DNA of 64,000 nucleotides from Paenalicyclobacillus macrosporangiidus (GCF_900116805.1 NZ_FPBV01000004.1:62001-126000); one strand, 5' to 3'. Counted from the first letter of the stretch, positions 1 through 7,235 are shown. Numbers and translations: made by a program. Notes: generated by a model not told the origin, from the letters alone.

Positions 1-3
1 CAT
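1..3 (-). CDS. start codon of a gene running off the left edge
   Basis: On the minus strand an ATG occupies positions 3-1 and is preceded by AGGAGG (positions 13-18) at 9-nt spacing, a convincing ribosome binding site. Only the start codon lies inside the window. By synteny with Bacillus subtilis, where ileS follows divIVA, it could be ileS, but nothing in the visible sequence identifies it. No T-box leader motif was seen upstream, where an ileS leader would be expected. Confidence 0.4.
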
Positions 4-117
4 GTGGTCTCGCCTCCTGTCTGTAAGGTGAGACAAATCCTGAGGGCGAATGCGCTCCGATGTTTTCCAGGCAAGTTCAAAAGACTGTCACCGTTTTCAG
101 TTAGCGACAGGTGTATC

Positions 118-327
118 ATGGAGAACACACGATGGATTGGGGAGTCGACCTTGCGCAGATACAGATTGCAGGCCCTGTCACTGGCCCTGATGTGGATCGG
201 CGGCATCGAGGTCGCCGCCAGTTTTATCGCCAAGTATTGGTTTCAATTTGACATTCATTCCACGCCGTATTTCTTCCTGGCTCTGCTCGCCGGCATCGTC
301 CTGTACATCGCCTCGAAGCTGATCTGA
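118..327 (+). CDS. small two-helix membrane protein, function unknown
   Basis: 69-residue protein of unknown function. After a charged N-terminus it has two hydrophobic stretches, about residues 19-34 and 47-66, suggesting two membrane helices with a short aromatic loop between them. The open frame extends upstream to position 4, but ATG at 118 follows CAGGTG closely and opens the part with protein-like character. It points away from divIVA and converges on it, with a 10-bp-stem hairpin between the two stops. It stands where ileS would be expected in Bacillus. No family was recognised. Confidence 0.55.
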   Translation: MENTRWIGESTLRRYRLQALSLALMWIGGIEVAASFIAKYWFQFDIHSTPYFFLALLAGIVLYIASKLI

Positions 328-358
328 CGTGACCCACGTCATGGGTCCGGACAGCAGC

Positions 359-393
359 AGGGTCACCCCGGATGATTCCCTCTGGGTGACCCT
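359..393. terminator. shared hairpin between convergent genes
   Basis: Perfect 10-bp inverted repeat (AGGGTCACCC with GGGTGACCCT) around a 15-nt loop, lying between the stop of the small plus-strand gene and the stop of divIVA. There is no clear T-run on either side, so it may be a weak bidirectional terminator or only a stabilising 3' hairpin. Confidence 0.4.
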
Positions 394-404
394 GGCGGCC
401 ATCG

Positions 405-914
405 TCAACTTTCGGCGCGCACCACATCGGGGATCACGAGGTCCCGGCCGGTCTCCTGCTCAAACCGATCCCAATCCCCGGAATCGAGCATCTCCAACTG
501 CGCCTGGATGAGCGAGCGGAACCGGGCGCGGAAGACCGCCGCGTGGCGCTGAATCTCCTCGACCTCTTGCGCGATCTTGCGCGACTTGTTGAGCGCTTCG
601 CTGACGATGCGGTCGGCGTTCTTCTCCGCCTCCTTCAGAATCAGCTGCGCCTCCTTGCGCGCGTTGGCCTTCACTTCCTCCGCCGTCTCCTGAGCGACGA
701 TGATGGACTTGCTCAGGCTCTCCTCGATGTTGGTGAAGTGCCGCAGCTTCTCCTCCAGCTGCGCGATCCGCTCTTCCAGTTCCTTGTTTTGGCGGATGAG
801 CGCCTCGTAGTCCTGGATGATGCGCTCCAGGAAGTCGTCCACCTCGTCTTCGTCATAACCGCGGAATGCACGGCTGAACTCTTTGTTGTGAATGTCCAAC
901 GGGGACAGTGGCAT
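405..914 (-). CDS. divIVA: septum-site/polar scaffold DivIVA
   Basis: 169 residues. The N-terminal membrane-binding domain (LDIHNKEFSRAFRGYDEDEV, residues 6-25) keeps Phe17 and Arg18, the pair that inserts into membranes in B. subtilis DivIVA. Residues 30-140 form a long heptad-rich coiled coil. DivIVA binds negatively curved membrane at septa and poles and recruits division and sporulation partners. The ATG follows GGAGGTGT at good spacing. It is the last gene of the ylm part of the cluster, 119 bp after ylmH, the normal position. Family assignment is secure. Confidence 0.96.
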   Translation of the reverse strand: MPLSPLDIHNKEFSRAFRGYDEDEVDDFLERIIQDYEALIRQNKELEERIAQLEEKLRHFTNIEESLSKSIIVAQETAEEVKANARKEAQLILKEAEKNADRIVSEALNKSRKIAQEVEEIQRHAAVFRARFRSLIQAQLEMLDSGDWDRFEQETGRDLVIPDVVRAES

Positions 915-1033
915 CTCGACACACCTCCGTCATTCGACAACCGGTTGCACGCGACCCCAAGAATCGACAAAACGTCCTCAGACAAGTTCGACATGCCCCG
1001 TACGAACTCCTGCAACGGCACGACACCCGCCGC

Positions 1034-1816
1034 TCAAGCATCCGCCTTGAGCACGCCCACTTCCAGCCTCACGCGGCCTTTCTTCGTCTCCCCTTCGACA
1101 TCGCCGACGCGAATGCGGCCAAATCCGCGCACGGACAACAGGTCTCCGGTATCCAGCGGTGCGGCGGGGTCGGACAGGGGCGTGAAATTCAATTGCACGC
1201 GCCCGCCGTGGACCGCCTCTTGCGCCCGCTGCCGCGGCCAGTGGCAAGCCTGCGCAATCACGGCGTCGGCGCGCAGGGAAGCGACGTGCACCACCTCCGG
1301 CTTGTAGCGGGGAGGGGCCAGATGGCCTTCGCCCGTCCACCGCTCCACCGCGAGACCCGACCGGCCCGCCTGGCGCCAGGCGCCGAGCAGAAAATCCGCC
1401 ACGTCGGCGCATACCGCCACCATCGCCTGCCGGCCGTCGACGGCGATGTCCCCCACCTTTCTGCGTTCGATCCCGGTCCCCAACAAGGAGCCCAGCAGAC
1501 TGCCGTGCGTCAGTCCGGCGGGGTCATCCGTGGCGGCCCGGAGCATCACGACCTCGAAGTCCTCGGGCTGCGGATGCCAGTCCTCCGGCATCACCAGCGC
1601 GCGGCGCCGCTCTGCGTCTCCGCCGCCCCAAAAGGCGACCGCCAAGCCCTCGCGGCGCACCAAGGATTCGAGCAGGTATTGTTCCCGCGGCGTCAGAAAA
1701 TCTGTCCGCTTCCAGGACTGACGGGCGACGACCTGCCCCAACCAATCTTCAATCCGGCGGATGAACGGACGCTCCTCCGGACGAAACCACCCGCCGCTCG
1801 TCTCGCCGCCGGTCAC
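1034..1816 (-). CDS. ylmH: RNA-binding S4-domain protein YlmH
   Basis: 260 residues. The N-terminal two thirds match the YlmH-specific region, and residues about 182-240 are an S4 RNA-binding domain (VASLRADAVIAQA, then GRVQLNFTPLSDPAAPLDTG). YlmH is now linked to rescue of stalled 50S-peptidyl-tRNA complexes in Bacillota; that role comes from the family, not from this sequence. Its ATG overlaps the ylmG stop by 4 bp, so the two are probably translationally coupled. Confidence 0.92.
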   Translation of the reverse strand: MTGGETSGGWFRPEERPFIRRIEDWLGQVVARQSWKRTDFLTPREQYLLESLVRREGLAVAFWGGGDAERRRALVMPEDWHPQPEDFEVVMLRAATDDPAGLTHGSLLGSLLGTGIERRKVGDIAVDGRQAMVAVCADVADFLLGAWRQAGRSGLAVERWTGEGHLAPPRYKPEVVHVASLRADAVIAQACHWPRQRAQEAVHGGRVQLNFTPLSDPAAPLDTGDLLSVRGFGRIRVGDVEGETKKGRVRLEVGVLKADA

Positions 1817-2106
1817 AGGGTACGCACCACCGACTCAAGCACGTACATCACCCCTTGTTCCAAGAAGAAATACACGACGACCGCCACCAGAAAGGAAAGG
1901 TCAAACGCCACACCGCCGAAGGGCAACGGCGGGATGTACCGGCGAAACGGGCGCAGATACGGTTCCGTCAGGCGTGAGAGGATCTGGCCGAGCTGTGTCT
2001 CCGCCAGGTCCGGGATCCACGAGATCACCGCGGTGGCAATCAACACATACCCGTACAGAGACAGCAGGGCTTGAATGAGATTCAGCAAGGCGGTGTACAA
2101 GTCCAT
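1813..2106 (-). CDS. ylmG: YggT-family membrane protein YlmG
   Basis: 97 residues with two hydrophobic segments (about 10-30 and 65-90) and the YggT signature (LIATAVISWIPDL, then LTEPYLRPFRRYIPP). YggT/YlmG proteins are small inner-membrane proteins with a conserved place next to sepF and divIVA; a role in division or envelope assembly is suspected. It begins 15 bp after ylmE, so the usual sepF gene between them is absent here. Confidence 0.92.
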   Translation of the reverse strand: MDLYTALLNLIQALLSLYGYVLIATAVISWIPDLAETQLGQILSRLTEPYLRPFRRYIPPLPFGGVAFDLSFLVAVVVYFFLEQGVMYVLESVVRTL

Positions 2107-2121
2107 CGGGGCCCTCCCGCT

Positions 2122-2817
2122 TCACGTCCCCATGAGAAGGCGCCCGACGCGGATCAGGGTGGCGCCCTCCTCAACGGCGATTGGAAAGTCGTCTGACATG
2201 CCCATCGACAGTTCCGTCAATCCCGGGTCGCCCAGCTCGTGGCGCGCTTCCGCCAGGAGTTCCCGCAGCCGGGCAAAGACGGGTCGGACCCGTTCGGGAT
2301 CCTCCGTCTTGGGTGCCATCGTCATCAGCCCCCGCAACGCCAACCCAGGCAGACTGGCGGTCTCCCGCAACAGCGGGATGGCCTCTTCGGGCGGAATGCC
2401 CGACTTGGTCTCCTCTCCCGAGACGTTCACCTGGATGAGCACTTGAACCGTGCGCCCGTACCGGATCGCCTGCCGGCTGATCTCCTGCGCCAGTGCGAGG
2501 GAATCCACGGAATGAATCCAGTCAAAGTGGCGCACCACATATTTCGCCTTGTTGGACTGCAGGTGCCCGATGAAATGCCAGACCGCATCACCGGCACCCG
2601 GCGCCTCCAACAGCTCGCGGGCGTGCTGCCAACGATTCTCGCCGAACTCGCGCACGCCGGCTTCCAGCAAGGCGGGGACGGCCGACGGCCCGACGGTCTT
2701 CGTCACGCCCACCAGCCGCACCGCTTCCGGGGAACGCCCACTGCGCGCGCACGCCTCGGCGACCATCCTCCGGACCCGGTCCAGGCGTTCCTGAAATACG
2801 CGTACCGTTGTTTCCAG
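2122..2817 (-). CDS. ylmE: PLP-homeostasis protein YggS/YlmE
   Basis: YggS/PROSC family: a TIM-barrel PLP-binding protein with the signatures LVGVTKTV (PLP lysine), FGENRWQHA, WHFIGHLQSNKAK and LSMGMSDDF. It buffers pyridoxal phosphate. Start: the first ATG is at 2766, but that would remove the helix that precedes EACARSGR in the family. A CTG at 2817, 9 nt after GGAGGG, restores it (VRVFQERLDRVRR) and no ATG, GTG or TTG lies in that stretch. I therefore place the start at CTG 2817 with moderate confidence; the product is certain. It follows ylmD by 56 bp. Confidence 0.88.
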   Translation of the reverse strand: METTVRVFQERLDRVRRMVAEACARSGRSPEAVRLVGVTKTVGPSAVPALLEAGVREFGENRWQHARELLEAPGAGDAVWHFIGHLQSNKAKYVVRHFDWIHSVDSLALAQEISRQAIRYGRTVQVLIQVNVSGEETKSGIPPEEAIPLLRETASLPGLALRGLMTMAPKTEDPERVRPVFARLRELLAEARHELGDPGLTELSMGMSDDFPIAVEEGATLIRVGRLLMGT

Positions 2818-2873
2818 TCCGACTCACCCTCCGGGCGATAGCAAAGTTCGGCGCGGCCGCATGCCGCCCCGGC

Positions 2874-3719
2874 TCATCTTGATCTTCCACCCGCGCGGGC
2901 AAAATCCTGCTGGAGCCGAACGGCGCCCATCTGCCGGCCGGTCCTCCCGCGGTCCGCCCGATGGGAAAACAGCATGCGCGGATGACAATGGGTGCAGATG
3001 CCCGTGTCGTGGACGCGATCCGCCCGCACGCCGGCGCTCAACAGGTCGCTCCGAATGCAGGCCTGCAGGCTGAGCCAATACTTGCCCGGGCGTCCGAAGC
3101 GAGGCAGCACAGGCGGCCGGGCAAAAGCCCGGTGCACGGCCTCAACCACCGGTTCATCCACCTCGTAACAGCACCGCCGGATGGACGGCCCGATCCACAC
3201 ATCGAGGTCCTCCGGATTCGTCCCGTACACCTCCTGCAGGGTCTCCACCACGCGGCGCGCGACGTGGTTCACCGTGCCCTTCCACCCGGAATGGGCGGCG
3301 CCGACGGCGCGCCGGACCGGATCGAAAAAGAGAACCGGGACGCAGTCGGCGGCCATTACCGCCAGAATCAACCCCGGGCAGTCAGTGACGAGCGCGTCGA
3401 CGCCGGGGATGGCGGTGTCCGCATCGCGGGCGCCGCGGCCTCGCGAGTCCGGACCCACGACCGCCACCTCGGCGTCATGGACCTGCTGGCCGATGACCAG
3501 ATCGTCCACGCCTCCGCCCAAACGCTCGGCACAGACTTGGCGGTTGCGGATCACCGCCTCAGGATCGTCGCTCACGCGCATGCCGACGTTCAACGAGTGA
3601 AAGGGCGGCTCGCTGACGCCGCCCACACGAAACGAAAACAACCCCTGGACCTGGTCCGCCGGCCACGCCGGATGCACGAACACCGGATCGGTGACAGAAC
3701 CTGTCCAACGCGTGTACAT
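2874..3719 (-). CDS. ylmD: peptidoglycan editing factor PgeF/YlmD (laccase-domain)
   Basis: 281 residues, the usual length for the Cu-oxidase_4 (DUF152) family, now called PgeF. Metal-site motifs are visible: QQVHDAEV, MAADCVPVLF, VGAAHSGWKG, and GICTHCHPRMLFSHRAD near the C-terminus. Members act as purine nucleoside-processing or polyphenol-oxidising enzymes, and in some bacteria prevent misincorporation of L-Ser into muropeptides. The frame is open far upstream; two ATGs (3725, 3719) follow GGGGAGGG and the second has the workable 6-nt spacing. It lies between ylmC and ylmE as in Bacillus. Confidence 0.92.
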   Translation of the reverse strand: MYTRWTGSVTDPVFVHPAWPADQVQGLFSFRVGGVSEPPFHSLNVGMRVSDDPEAVIRNRQVCAERLGGGVDDLVIGQQVHDAEVAVVGPDSRGRGARDADTAIPGVDALVTDCPGLILAVMAADCVPVLFFDPVRRAVGAAHSGWKGTVNHVARRVVETLQEVYGTNPEDLDVWIGPSIRRCCYEVDEPVVEAVHRAFARPPVLPRFGRPGKYWLSLQACIRSDLLSAGVRADRVHDTGICTHCHPRMLFSHRADRGRTGRQMGAVRLQQDFARAGGRSR

Positions 3720-3766
3720 GCACATCCCTCCCCGCAGCGCTGCAAAGCCGCCTCTCGAGGATTCGC

Positions 3767-4060
3767 TCAATAGCCGCCGGTTCCCTGCTTCCCGGATTGA
3801 GGAGGCAGGTAGTAACCGGCCTCCCGGGCAGGGCGCAGGTCCACGAGAATCACATCCGACCCGATCTTCACGATCTGGTTCCAGGGCACGACATAATCCG
3901 GCCCGCCCCCGACCATCCCGAAAAACCTGGCCTGTCCGGGGATGATGATGGCGTGGATGAGACCGCTGTCCGGATCGACCTCCAGATCGCCGATGGTGCC
4001 GAGCCGCTTGCCGTCCCCGACGTTCACCACGTCTTTCGCCTGCAGGTCCGAGATTCGCAC
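3767..4060 (-). CDS. ylmC: PRC-barrel protein YlmC/YmxH
   Basis: About 97 residues. One PRC-barrel domain fills the protein: RISDLQAKDVVNVGDGKRLG, then DLEVDPDSGLIHAIIIPG and VPWNQIVKIGSDVILVDL. The YlmC/YmxH subfamily is sporulation-associated in Bacillota and of unclear biochemistry. An ATG at 4084 has no ribosome binding site; GTG 4060 follows AAAGGCGGGG and begins at the conserved domain edge, so it is preferred. It sits 137 bp after sigG. Confidence 0.88.
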   Translation of the reverse strand: MRISDLQAKDVVNVGDGKRLGTIGDLEVDPDSGLIHAIIIPGQARFFGMVGGGPDYVVPWNQIVKIGSDVILVDLRPAREAGYYLPPQSGKQGTGGY

Positions 4061-4197
4061 GTGCACCCCGCCTTTCGGCTGCATCTTGGCTTATGTATAT
4101 GTACGCCGAAGGGCGAACTTGCGAACTCGCGTCCGCGGGGCATCCGGCGATGGATGGGCACACGGCCCGCCCCCGGCCCCCGGAAGCCCGCCAAGGT

Positions 4198-4977
4198 TCA
4201 TGCCTGAATGTGCTTCTGCATCCGGTGGATCGCCGCCTTCTCCAGGCGGGACACCTGCGCTTGCGAGATCCCGATCTCCTCCGCCACCTCCATCTGCGTC
4301 TTCCCCTCGAAAAATCGCATGGACAGGATCTTCTTCTCGCGTTCACTCAACTTGCCCATCGCCTCGCGAATGGCGATTTCCTCGACCCACGACTTGTCCA
4401 TGTTCTTCTCGTCGTGGATTTGGTCCATCACGTAGATGGGGTCTCCCCCGTCGTGGTAAATGGGTTCAAACAGAGAGACAGGGTCCTGAATGGCGTCCAG
4501 TGCGAACACGACCTCTTCCTTGGGCAGTTCGAGCGCGTTCGAAATCTCCTGGACCGTCGGTTCGCGGAGATTCTGATTCGTCAGTTGGTCACGCACCTGC
4601 AGCGCCTTGTAGGCGATGTCGCGAAGGGACCGGCTCACCCGGATGGGGTTGTTGTCACGCAGGTAACGCCGGATCTCGCCGATGATCATGGGGACCGCGT
4701 AGGTGGAGAAGCGCACGTTCTGGTTGAGGTCAAAGTTGTCAATCGCCTTCATGAGTCCGATGCAGCCGACCTGAAACAGGTCGTCCACGTACTCTCCACG
4801 GTTGTTGAATCGTTGGATGACCGACAGCACCAGGCGCAGGTTACCGTTGACGAGCTGTTCCCGCGCCCGCTGATCCCCCTCCTTGAGCTTGGCGAAGAGT
4901 GCCCGCATTTCCGCGTTGGTGAGGACAGGCAACTGGGAGGTATTGACCCCGCAGATCTCGACTTTGTTCCGCTTCAA
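4198..4977 (-). CDS. sigG: forespore sigma factor SigG
   Basis: 259 residues, the full length of sigma-G. Region 2 (GNLRLVLSVIQRFNNRGE, VDDLFQVGCIGLMKAIDNFD), region 3 (REPTVQEISNAL) and region 4 (LSEREKKILSMRFFEGKTQ, SQAQVSRLEKAAI) are all present. It drives late forespore transcription after engulfment. The N-terminus KVEICGVNTSQLPVL is the one to which anti-sigma factors bind. Translation starts at TTG 4977 behind GGGGGGGGAG, a weak start codon. The gene follows sigE after an unusually long 435-bp spacer full of inverted repeats. Confidence 0.95.
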   Translation of the reverse strand: MKRNKVEICGVNTSQLPVLTNAEMRALFAKLKEGDQRAREQLVNGNLRLVLSVIQRFNNRGEYVDDLFQVGCIGLMKAIDNFDLNQNVRFSTYAVPMIIGEIRRYLRDNNPIRVSRSLRDIAYKALQVRDQLTNQNLREPTVQEISNALELPKEEVVFALDAIQDPVSLFEPIYHDGGDPIYVMDQIHDEKNMDKSWVEEIAIREAMGKLSEREKKILSMRFFEGKTQMEVAEEIGISQAQVSRLEKAAIHRMQKHIQA

Positions 4978-5053
4978 CTCGCGCTCCCCCCCCTGGATGA
5001 CTGAACCACGGTGCCATCGGAACGAACGCTTGCGATGGCGGAATTTCCATGTT

Positions 5054-5082
5054 CAGTATCTCCTTGGGGATTGGGCTTATGC
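5054..5082 (-). promoter_or_regulatory. possible SigF/SigG-type promoter for sigG
   Basis: A GCATA box (5078-5082) and a GGAGATACTG box (5054-5063) on the minus strand match the -35 and -10 consensus I recall for SigF/SigG, but with a 14-bp spacer, shorter than usual. It lies 77 bp before the sigG start. An AAGGAG (5060-5065) that could be a ribosome binding site for an ATG at 5050 overlaps the -10 box, so the two readings compete. Confidence 0.3.
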
Positions 5083-5093
5083 GTCTGGACGTT

Positions 5094-5149
5094 GGACGGG
5101 CGTGTCGCTCCGCTTGTGCTGCGCAAGACGCTTCGCGACACGCCCGTCC
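5094..5149 (-). repeat. hairpin repeat copy A (15-bp stem, 26-nt conserved loop)
   Basis: Perfect 15-bp inverted repeat (5094-5108 GGACGGGCGTGTCGC with 5135-5149) enclosing 26 nt. Read on the minus strand, the loop contains CTTGCGCAGCACAAGCGGA, which is shared with copies B and C although the stem differs. It sits about 115 bp upstream of sigG, between the putative promoter and the rest of the spacer. Confidence 0.9.
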
Positions 5150-5185
5150 ACCCGCCACAGGGTCGGGCACGGAAGTTGCTGCTGA

Positions 5186-5263
5186 CACAGCACGAGTGCA
5201 ACACCCATCTCCCCACACGGGGATGGGGCAAGGAACGCGGTGTTTGCACAGCACGAGTGTAAC
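5186..5263 (+). repeat. two 17-nt direct repeats D/E, each followed by a palindrome
   Basis: CACAGCACGAGTGCAAC (5186-5202) recurs as CACAGCACGAGTGTAAC (5247-5263). The first is followed after 1 nt by the hairpin CCCATCTCCCC-ACAC-GGGGATGGG (5204-5227), the second after 4 nt by GTCTC-AC-GAGAC (5268-5279). The core TTGCACAGCACGAGTG of the second copy resembles the loop TTGCGCAGCACAAGCG of the larger hairpins, so these may be decayed members of the same family. Confidence 0.75.
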
Positions 5264-5286
5264 GGCTGTCTCACGAGACGGGAACT

Positions 5287-5332
5287 GGCGCGGCGCGCAG
5301 CGGCTTGCGCAGCAGAAGCAGAGCGCCGCGCC
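5287..5332 (+). repeat. hairpin repeat copy B (10-bp stem, 26-nt conserved loop)
   Basis: Perfect 10-bp inverted repeat GGCGCGGCGC (5287-5296) with GCGCCGCGCC (5323-5332) around exactly 26 nt containing CTTGCGCAGCAGAAGCAGA. The loop aligns with copies A and C without gaps; the stem is unrelated in sequence apart from the GG and GC ends. Confidence 0.9.
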
Positions 5333-5353
5333 CCTTCTCCTTCCCCTCCTGCA

Positions 5354-5407
5354 GGCGGGCGTTTCGCGGAGTGACTTGCGCAGCACAAACGGAGCGAAAC
5401 GCCCGCC
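5354..5407 (+). repeat. hairpin repeat copy C (14-bp stem, 26-nt conserved loop)
   Basis: Perfect 14-bp inverted repeat GGCGGGCGTTTCGC (5354-5367) with GCGAAACGCCCGCC (5394-5407) around 26 nt containing CTTGCGCAGCACAAACGGA. It lies 5 bp beyond the sigE stop, so it could also act as the sigE 3' hairpin or terminator, though there is no T-run. Confidence 0.9.
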
Positions 5408-5412
5408 CAATC

Positions 5413-6171
5413 CTACATCATGCGGTGAAACTCCCTTCGCAGGCGCTTGATGATCCGCTTCTCCAAGCGGGAGATGTAGGATTGCGAGATGCCGAGCAGG
5501 TCGGCCACATCCTTCTGCGTCATCTCCTCGCCCTTGCCCAGGCCAAAGCGCAACTCCATGATCTTGCGCTCCCGCTCCGACAGCTTGTCGAGGGCGTCGT
5601 ACAAGAGCGCGCGATCGACCTCCTCCTCGAGGTTCTTGTAAATGGTGTCGGAGTCGGTGCCGAGGACGTCGGACAGAAGCAGCTCATTCCCGTCCCAGTC
5701 GACGTTGAGCGGTTCATCGAAGGACACTTCGGATTTCAGCTTGTTGTTCCGGCGCAGGAACATCAGGATCTCGTTTTCGATGCAGCGGGACGCATAGGTC
5801 GCCAGTTTGATCTTCTTGCTCGGATCAAACGTGTTGACGGCTTTGATCAGCCCGATGGTGCCGATGGACACCAGATCCTCAATGTACAGGCTCGTGTTCT
5901 CAAACTTCCGCGCGATGTAGACCACCAACCGCAGATTGCGCTCAATCAGCATCGACCGCACCGCGGGATCTCCGGTGGGCAACTTCCTGAGGAGTTCCTC
6001 TTCCTCGTCCTTCGTCAAGGGGGGTGGCAGGGCTTCGCTCCCGCCGACATAATAGACTTCTTCAGCGCCACCCGCCAGGCGAATGCGAATCCGAATCCAC
6101 CACACCTGCAGCCGAATGCGCAGCTTCAGGATCCACGTTGGGGGCGTCCACATCCTCATCAACCCTGTCAT
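5413..6171 (-). CDS. sigE: mother-cell sigma factor SigE precursor
   Basis: 252 residues. A basic, hydrophobic pro-sequence (about residues 1-36, [18 protein letters not shown]) precedes the conserved [16 protein letters not shown] where SpoIIGA cleaves in B. subtilis. Regions 2 ([18 protein letters not shown]) and 4 ([31 protein letters not shown]) follow. SigE runs early mother-cell transcription once activated from the forespore. GGGAG abuts ATG 6171, so ATG 6159 or 6153 could be the true start. The 5' end overlaps spoIIGA by 110 bp. Confidence 0.95.
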   Translation of the reverse strand: MTGLMRMWTPPTWILKLRIRLQVWWIRIRIRLAGGAEEVYYVGGSEALPPPLTKDEEEELLRKLPTGDPAVRSMLIERNLRLVVYIARKFENTSLYIEDLVSIGTIGLIKAVNTFDPSKKIKLATYASRCIENEILMFLRRNNKLKSEVSFDEPLNVDWDGNELLLSDVLGTDSDTIYKNLEEEVDRALLYDALDKLSERERKIMELRFGLGKGEEMTQKDVADLLGISQSYISRLEKRIIKRLRREFHRMM

Positions 6172-7090
6172 CTCCCGTGATTACTTCCGTATGCAGAATC
6201 GCCTGAAAGCGGCCCTCCGCAGACAGCGGTTCGTCGTGAACCGCGAGCACACAGCTGCGCCCAACCTGCATCCTCCCGTCGGGCATTCGCACGCGCAAGC
6301 CGTCCGGCTTCAGGCCGATGGTCACCTGTTGCTGTCCGCCTGCGCCGCGAAACGGGATCAGCGACACCCGGACCACCCATCCCGTGTGTTCCGGAGGCAG
6401 CCGCGAGAACGCCGTCATCCAATCGGGCGATTGGCGCCTCGCCTCCCACAGGGGTTCCGGCAGCAGCGGCCGCAACACCCCGGCCTCGACGAGGCACACC
6501 GGCAACCGAGTGAGGGGATCGCGCAGCTGGTTACCCGTGTCGATGAGCGCGGTACAATGCACCTCCTGACCGCCGACACAGAAGGCCACCTCGCACAGGT
6601 GTCCCGCCTGCATCCGCAGGGTACGAATGCTTCGGAAGCTGTGGCGAAGGACTCCGACCGCCAACGGAACGGCCACCATCAGGGACAGCGTCCCGGCGCT
6701 CGTGACGAATGCCATCCGATGGCCGCGAATGACGGTCCCATTCGCCAACGTGACGCCAGGGACCGCGAAGTGCAACGCCAGGGCGGCTCCGGCGAAGACG
6801 AACGCGACGAAGTAGAACATCACCGCGTCGCGCGCCAGTTGCCACCAGGTTCGCGGGGTGAACGCAACCGCCACCATGGCCAGGGACACCGCCGCCTTGC
6901 CGTACCACGTGGTGAGCGTGGTCATGTGGGGGGCAAACACCAGCAAGGCGTACGATGCGCCGACCGCGGCGCCCATCACCACCCGCCTCAGCTTCATGCG
7001 GCGCTTCGCAATCCAACCGGTGGTCAAGAGGATGGCGAAGTCCATCGCGAAGTTGACAAGCCAGACCACGTCCACATAGACGACCGGCAT
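6062..7090 (-). CDS. spoIIGA: sigma-E processing peptidase SpoIIGA
   Basis: 342 residues. Residues 1-160 hold five hydrophobic membrane segments; the C-terminal half carries the aspartyl-protease motif [18 protein letters not shown] with catalytic Asp about 185. SpoIIGA sits in the septal membrane, receives the SpoIIR signal and cleaves pro-SigE. The start follows GGAGGG at 6 nt. After [12 protein letters not shown], where the B. subtilis protein ends, about 37 extra acidic residues follow and overlap sigE in another frame. Confidence 0.93.
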   Translation of the reverse strand: MPVVYVDVVWLVNFAMDFAILLTTGWIAKRRMKLRRVVMGAAVGASYALLVFAPHMTTLTTWYGKAAVSLAMVAVAFTPRTWWQLARDAVMFYFVAFVFAGAALALHFAVPGVTLANGTVIRGHRMAFVTSAGTLSLMVAVPLAVGVLRHSFRSIRTLRMQAGHLCEVAFCVGGQEVHCTALIDTGNQLRDPLTRLPVCLVEAGVLRPLLPEPLWEARRQSPDWMTAFSRLPPEHTGWVVRVSLIPFRGAGGQQQVTIGLKPDGLRVRMPDGRMQVGRSCVLAVHDEPLSAEGRFQAILHTEVITGDDRVDEDVDAPNVDPEAAHSAAGVVDSDSHSPGGWR

Positions 7091-7118
7091 GTCGTCCCTC
7101 CGAAGCGGCGTTTGCCTC

Positions 7119-7153
7119 AGTATAGTACATGACTATTACGAAGCCTGTCGGAA
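7119..7153 (-). promoter_or_regulatory. spoIIGA promoter with Spo0A-like box and long spacer
   Basis: Minus-strand -10 TATACT (7119-7124) lies 29 bp before the spoIIGA start. The only -35-like element is CCGACA (7146-7151), 21 bp away, inside TTCCGACA (7146-7153), which is close to the Spo0A box TTCGACA. A long spacer with a 0A box over the -35 is the known arrangement of the B. subtilis spoIIG promoter, so Spo0A~P activation is inferred. Confidence 0.55.
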
Positions 7154-7235
7154 CTTGCACACGAATCGGAGAAAGTTTTGCGGATTCAGGCGGAAGGGTG
7201 GCGAAACGCGCGCAGGCGCATGCGCGCCGGGGCAT

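Noticed and set aside
4841-5410. 189-codon minus-strand frame through the repeat spacer into sigG
   Set aside because: It is a by-product of the repeats (Cys/Arg-rich, repeated peptide blocks) and ends inside sigG out of frame. Only its last part, from ATG 5050, has a ribosome site, which is discussed under sigG control.
4978-5412. CRISPR array
   Set aside because: Repeats are few, palindromic, in both orientations and unevenly spaced, with no unique spacers of constant length and no cas genes.
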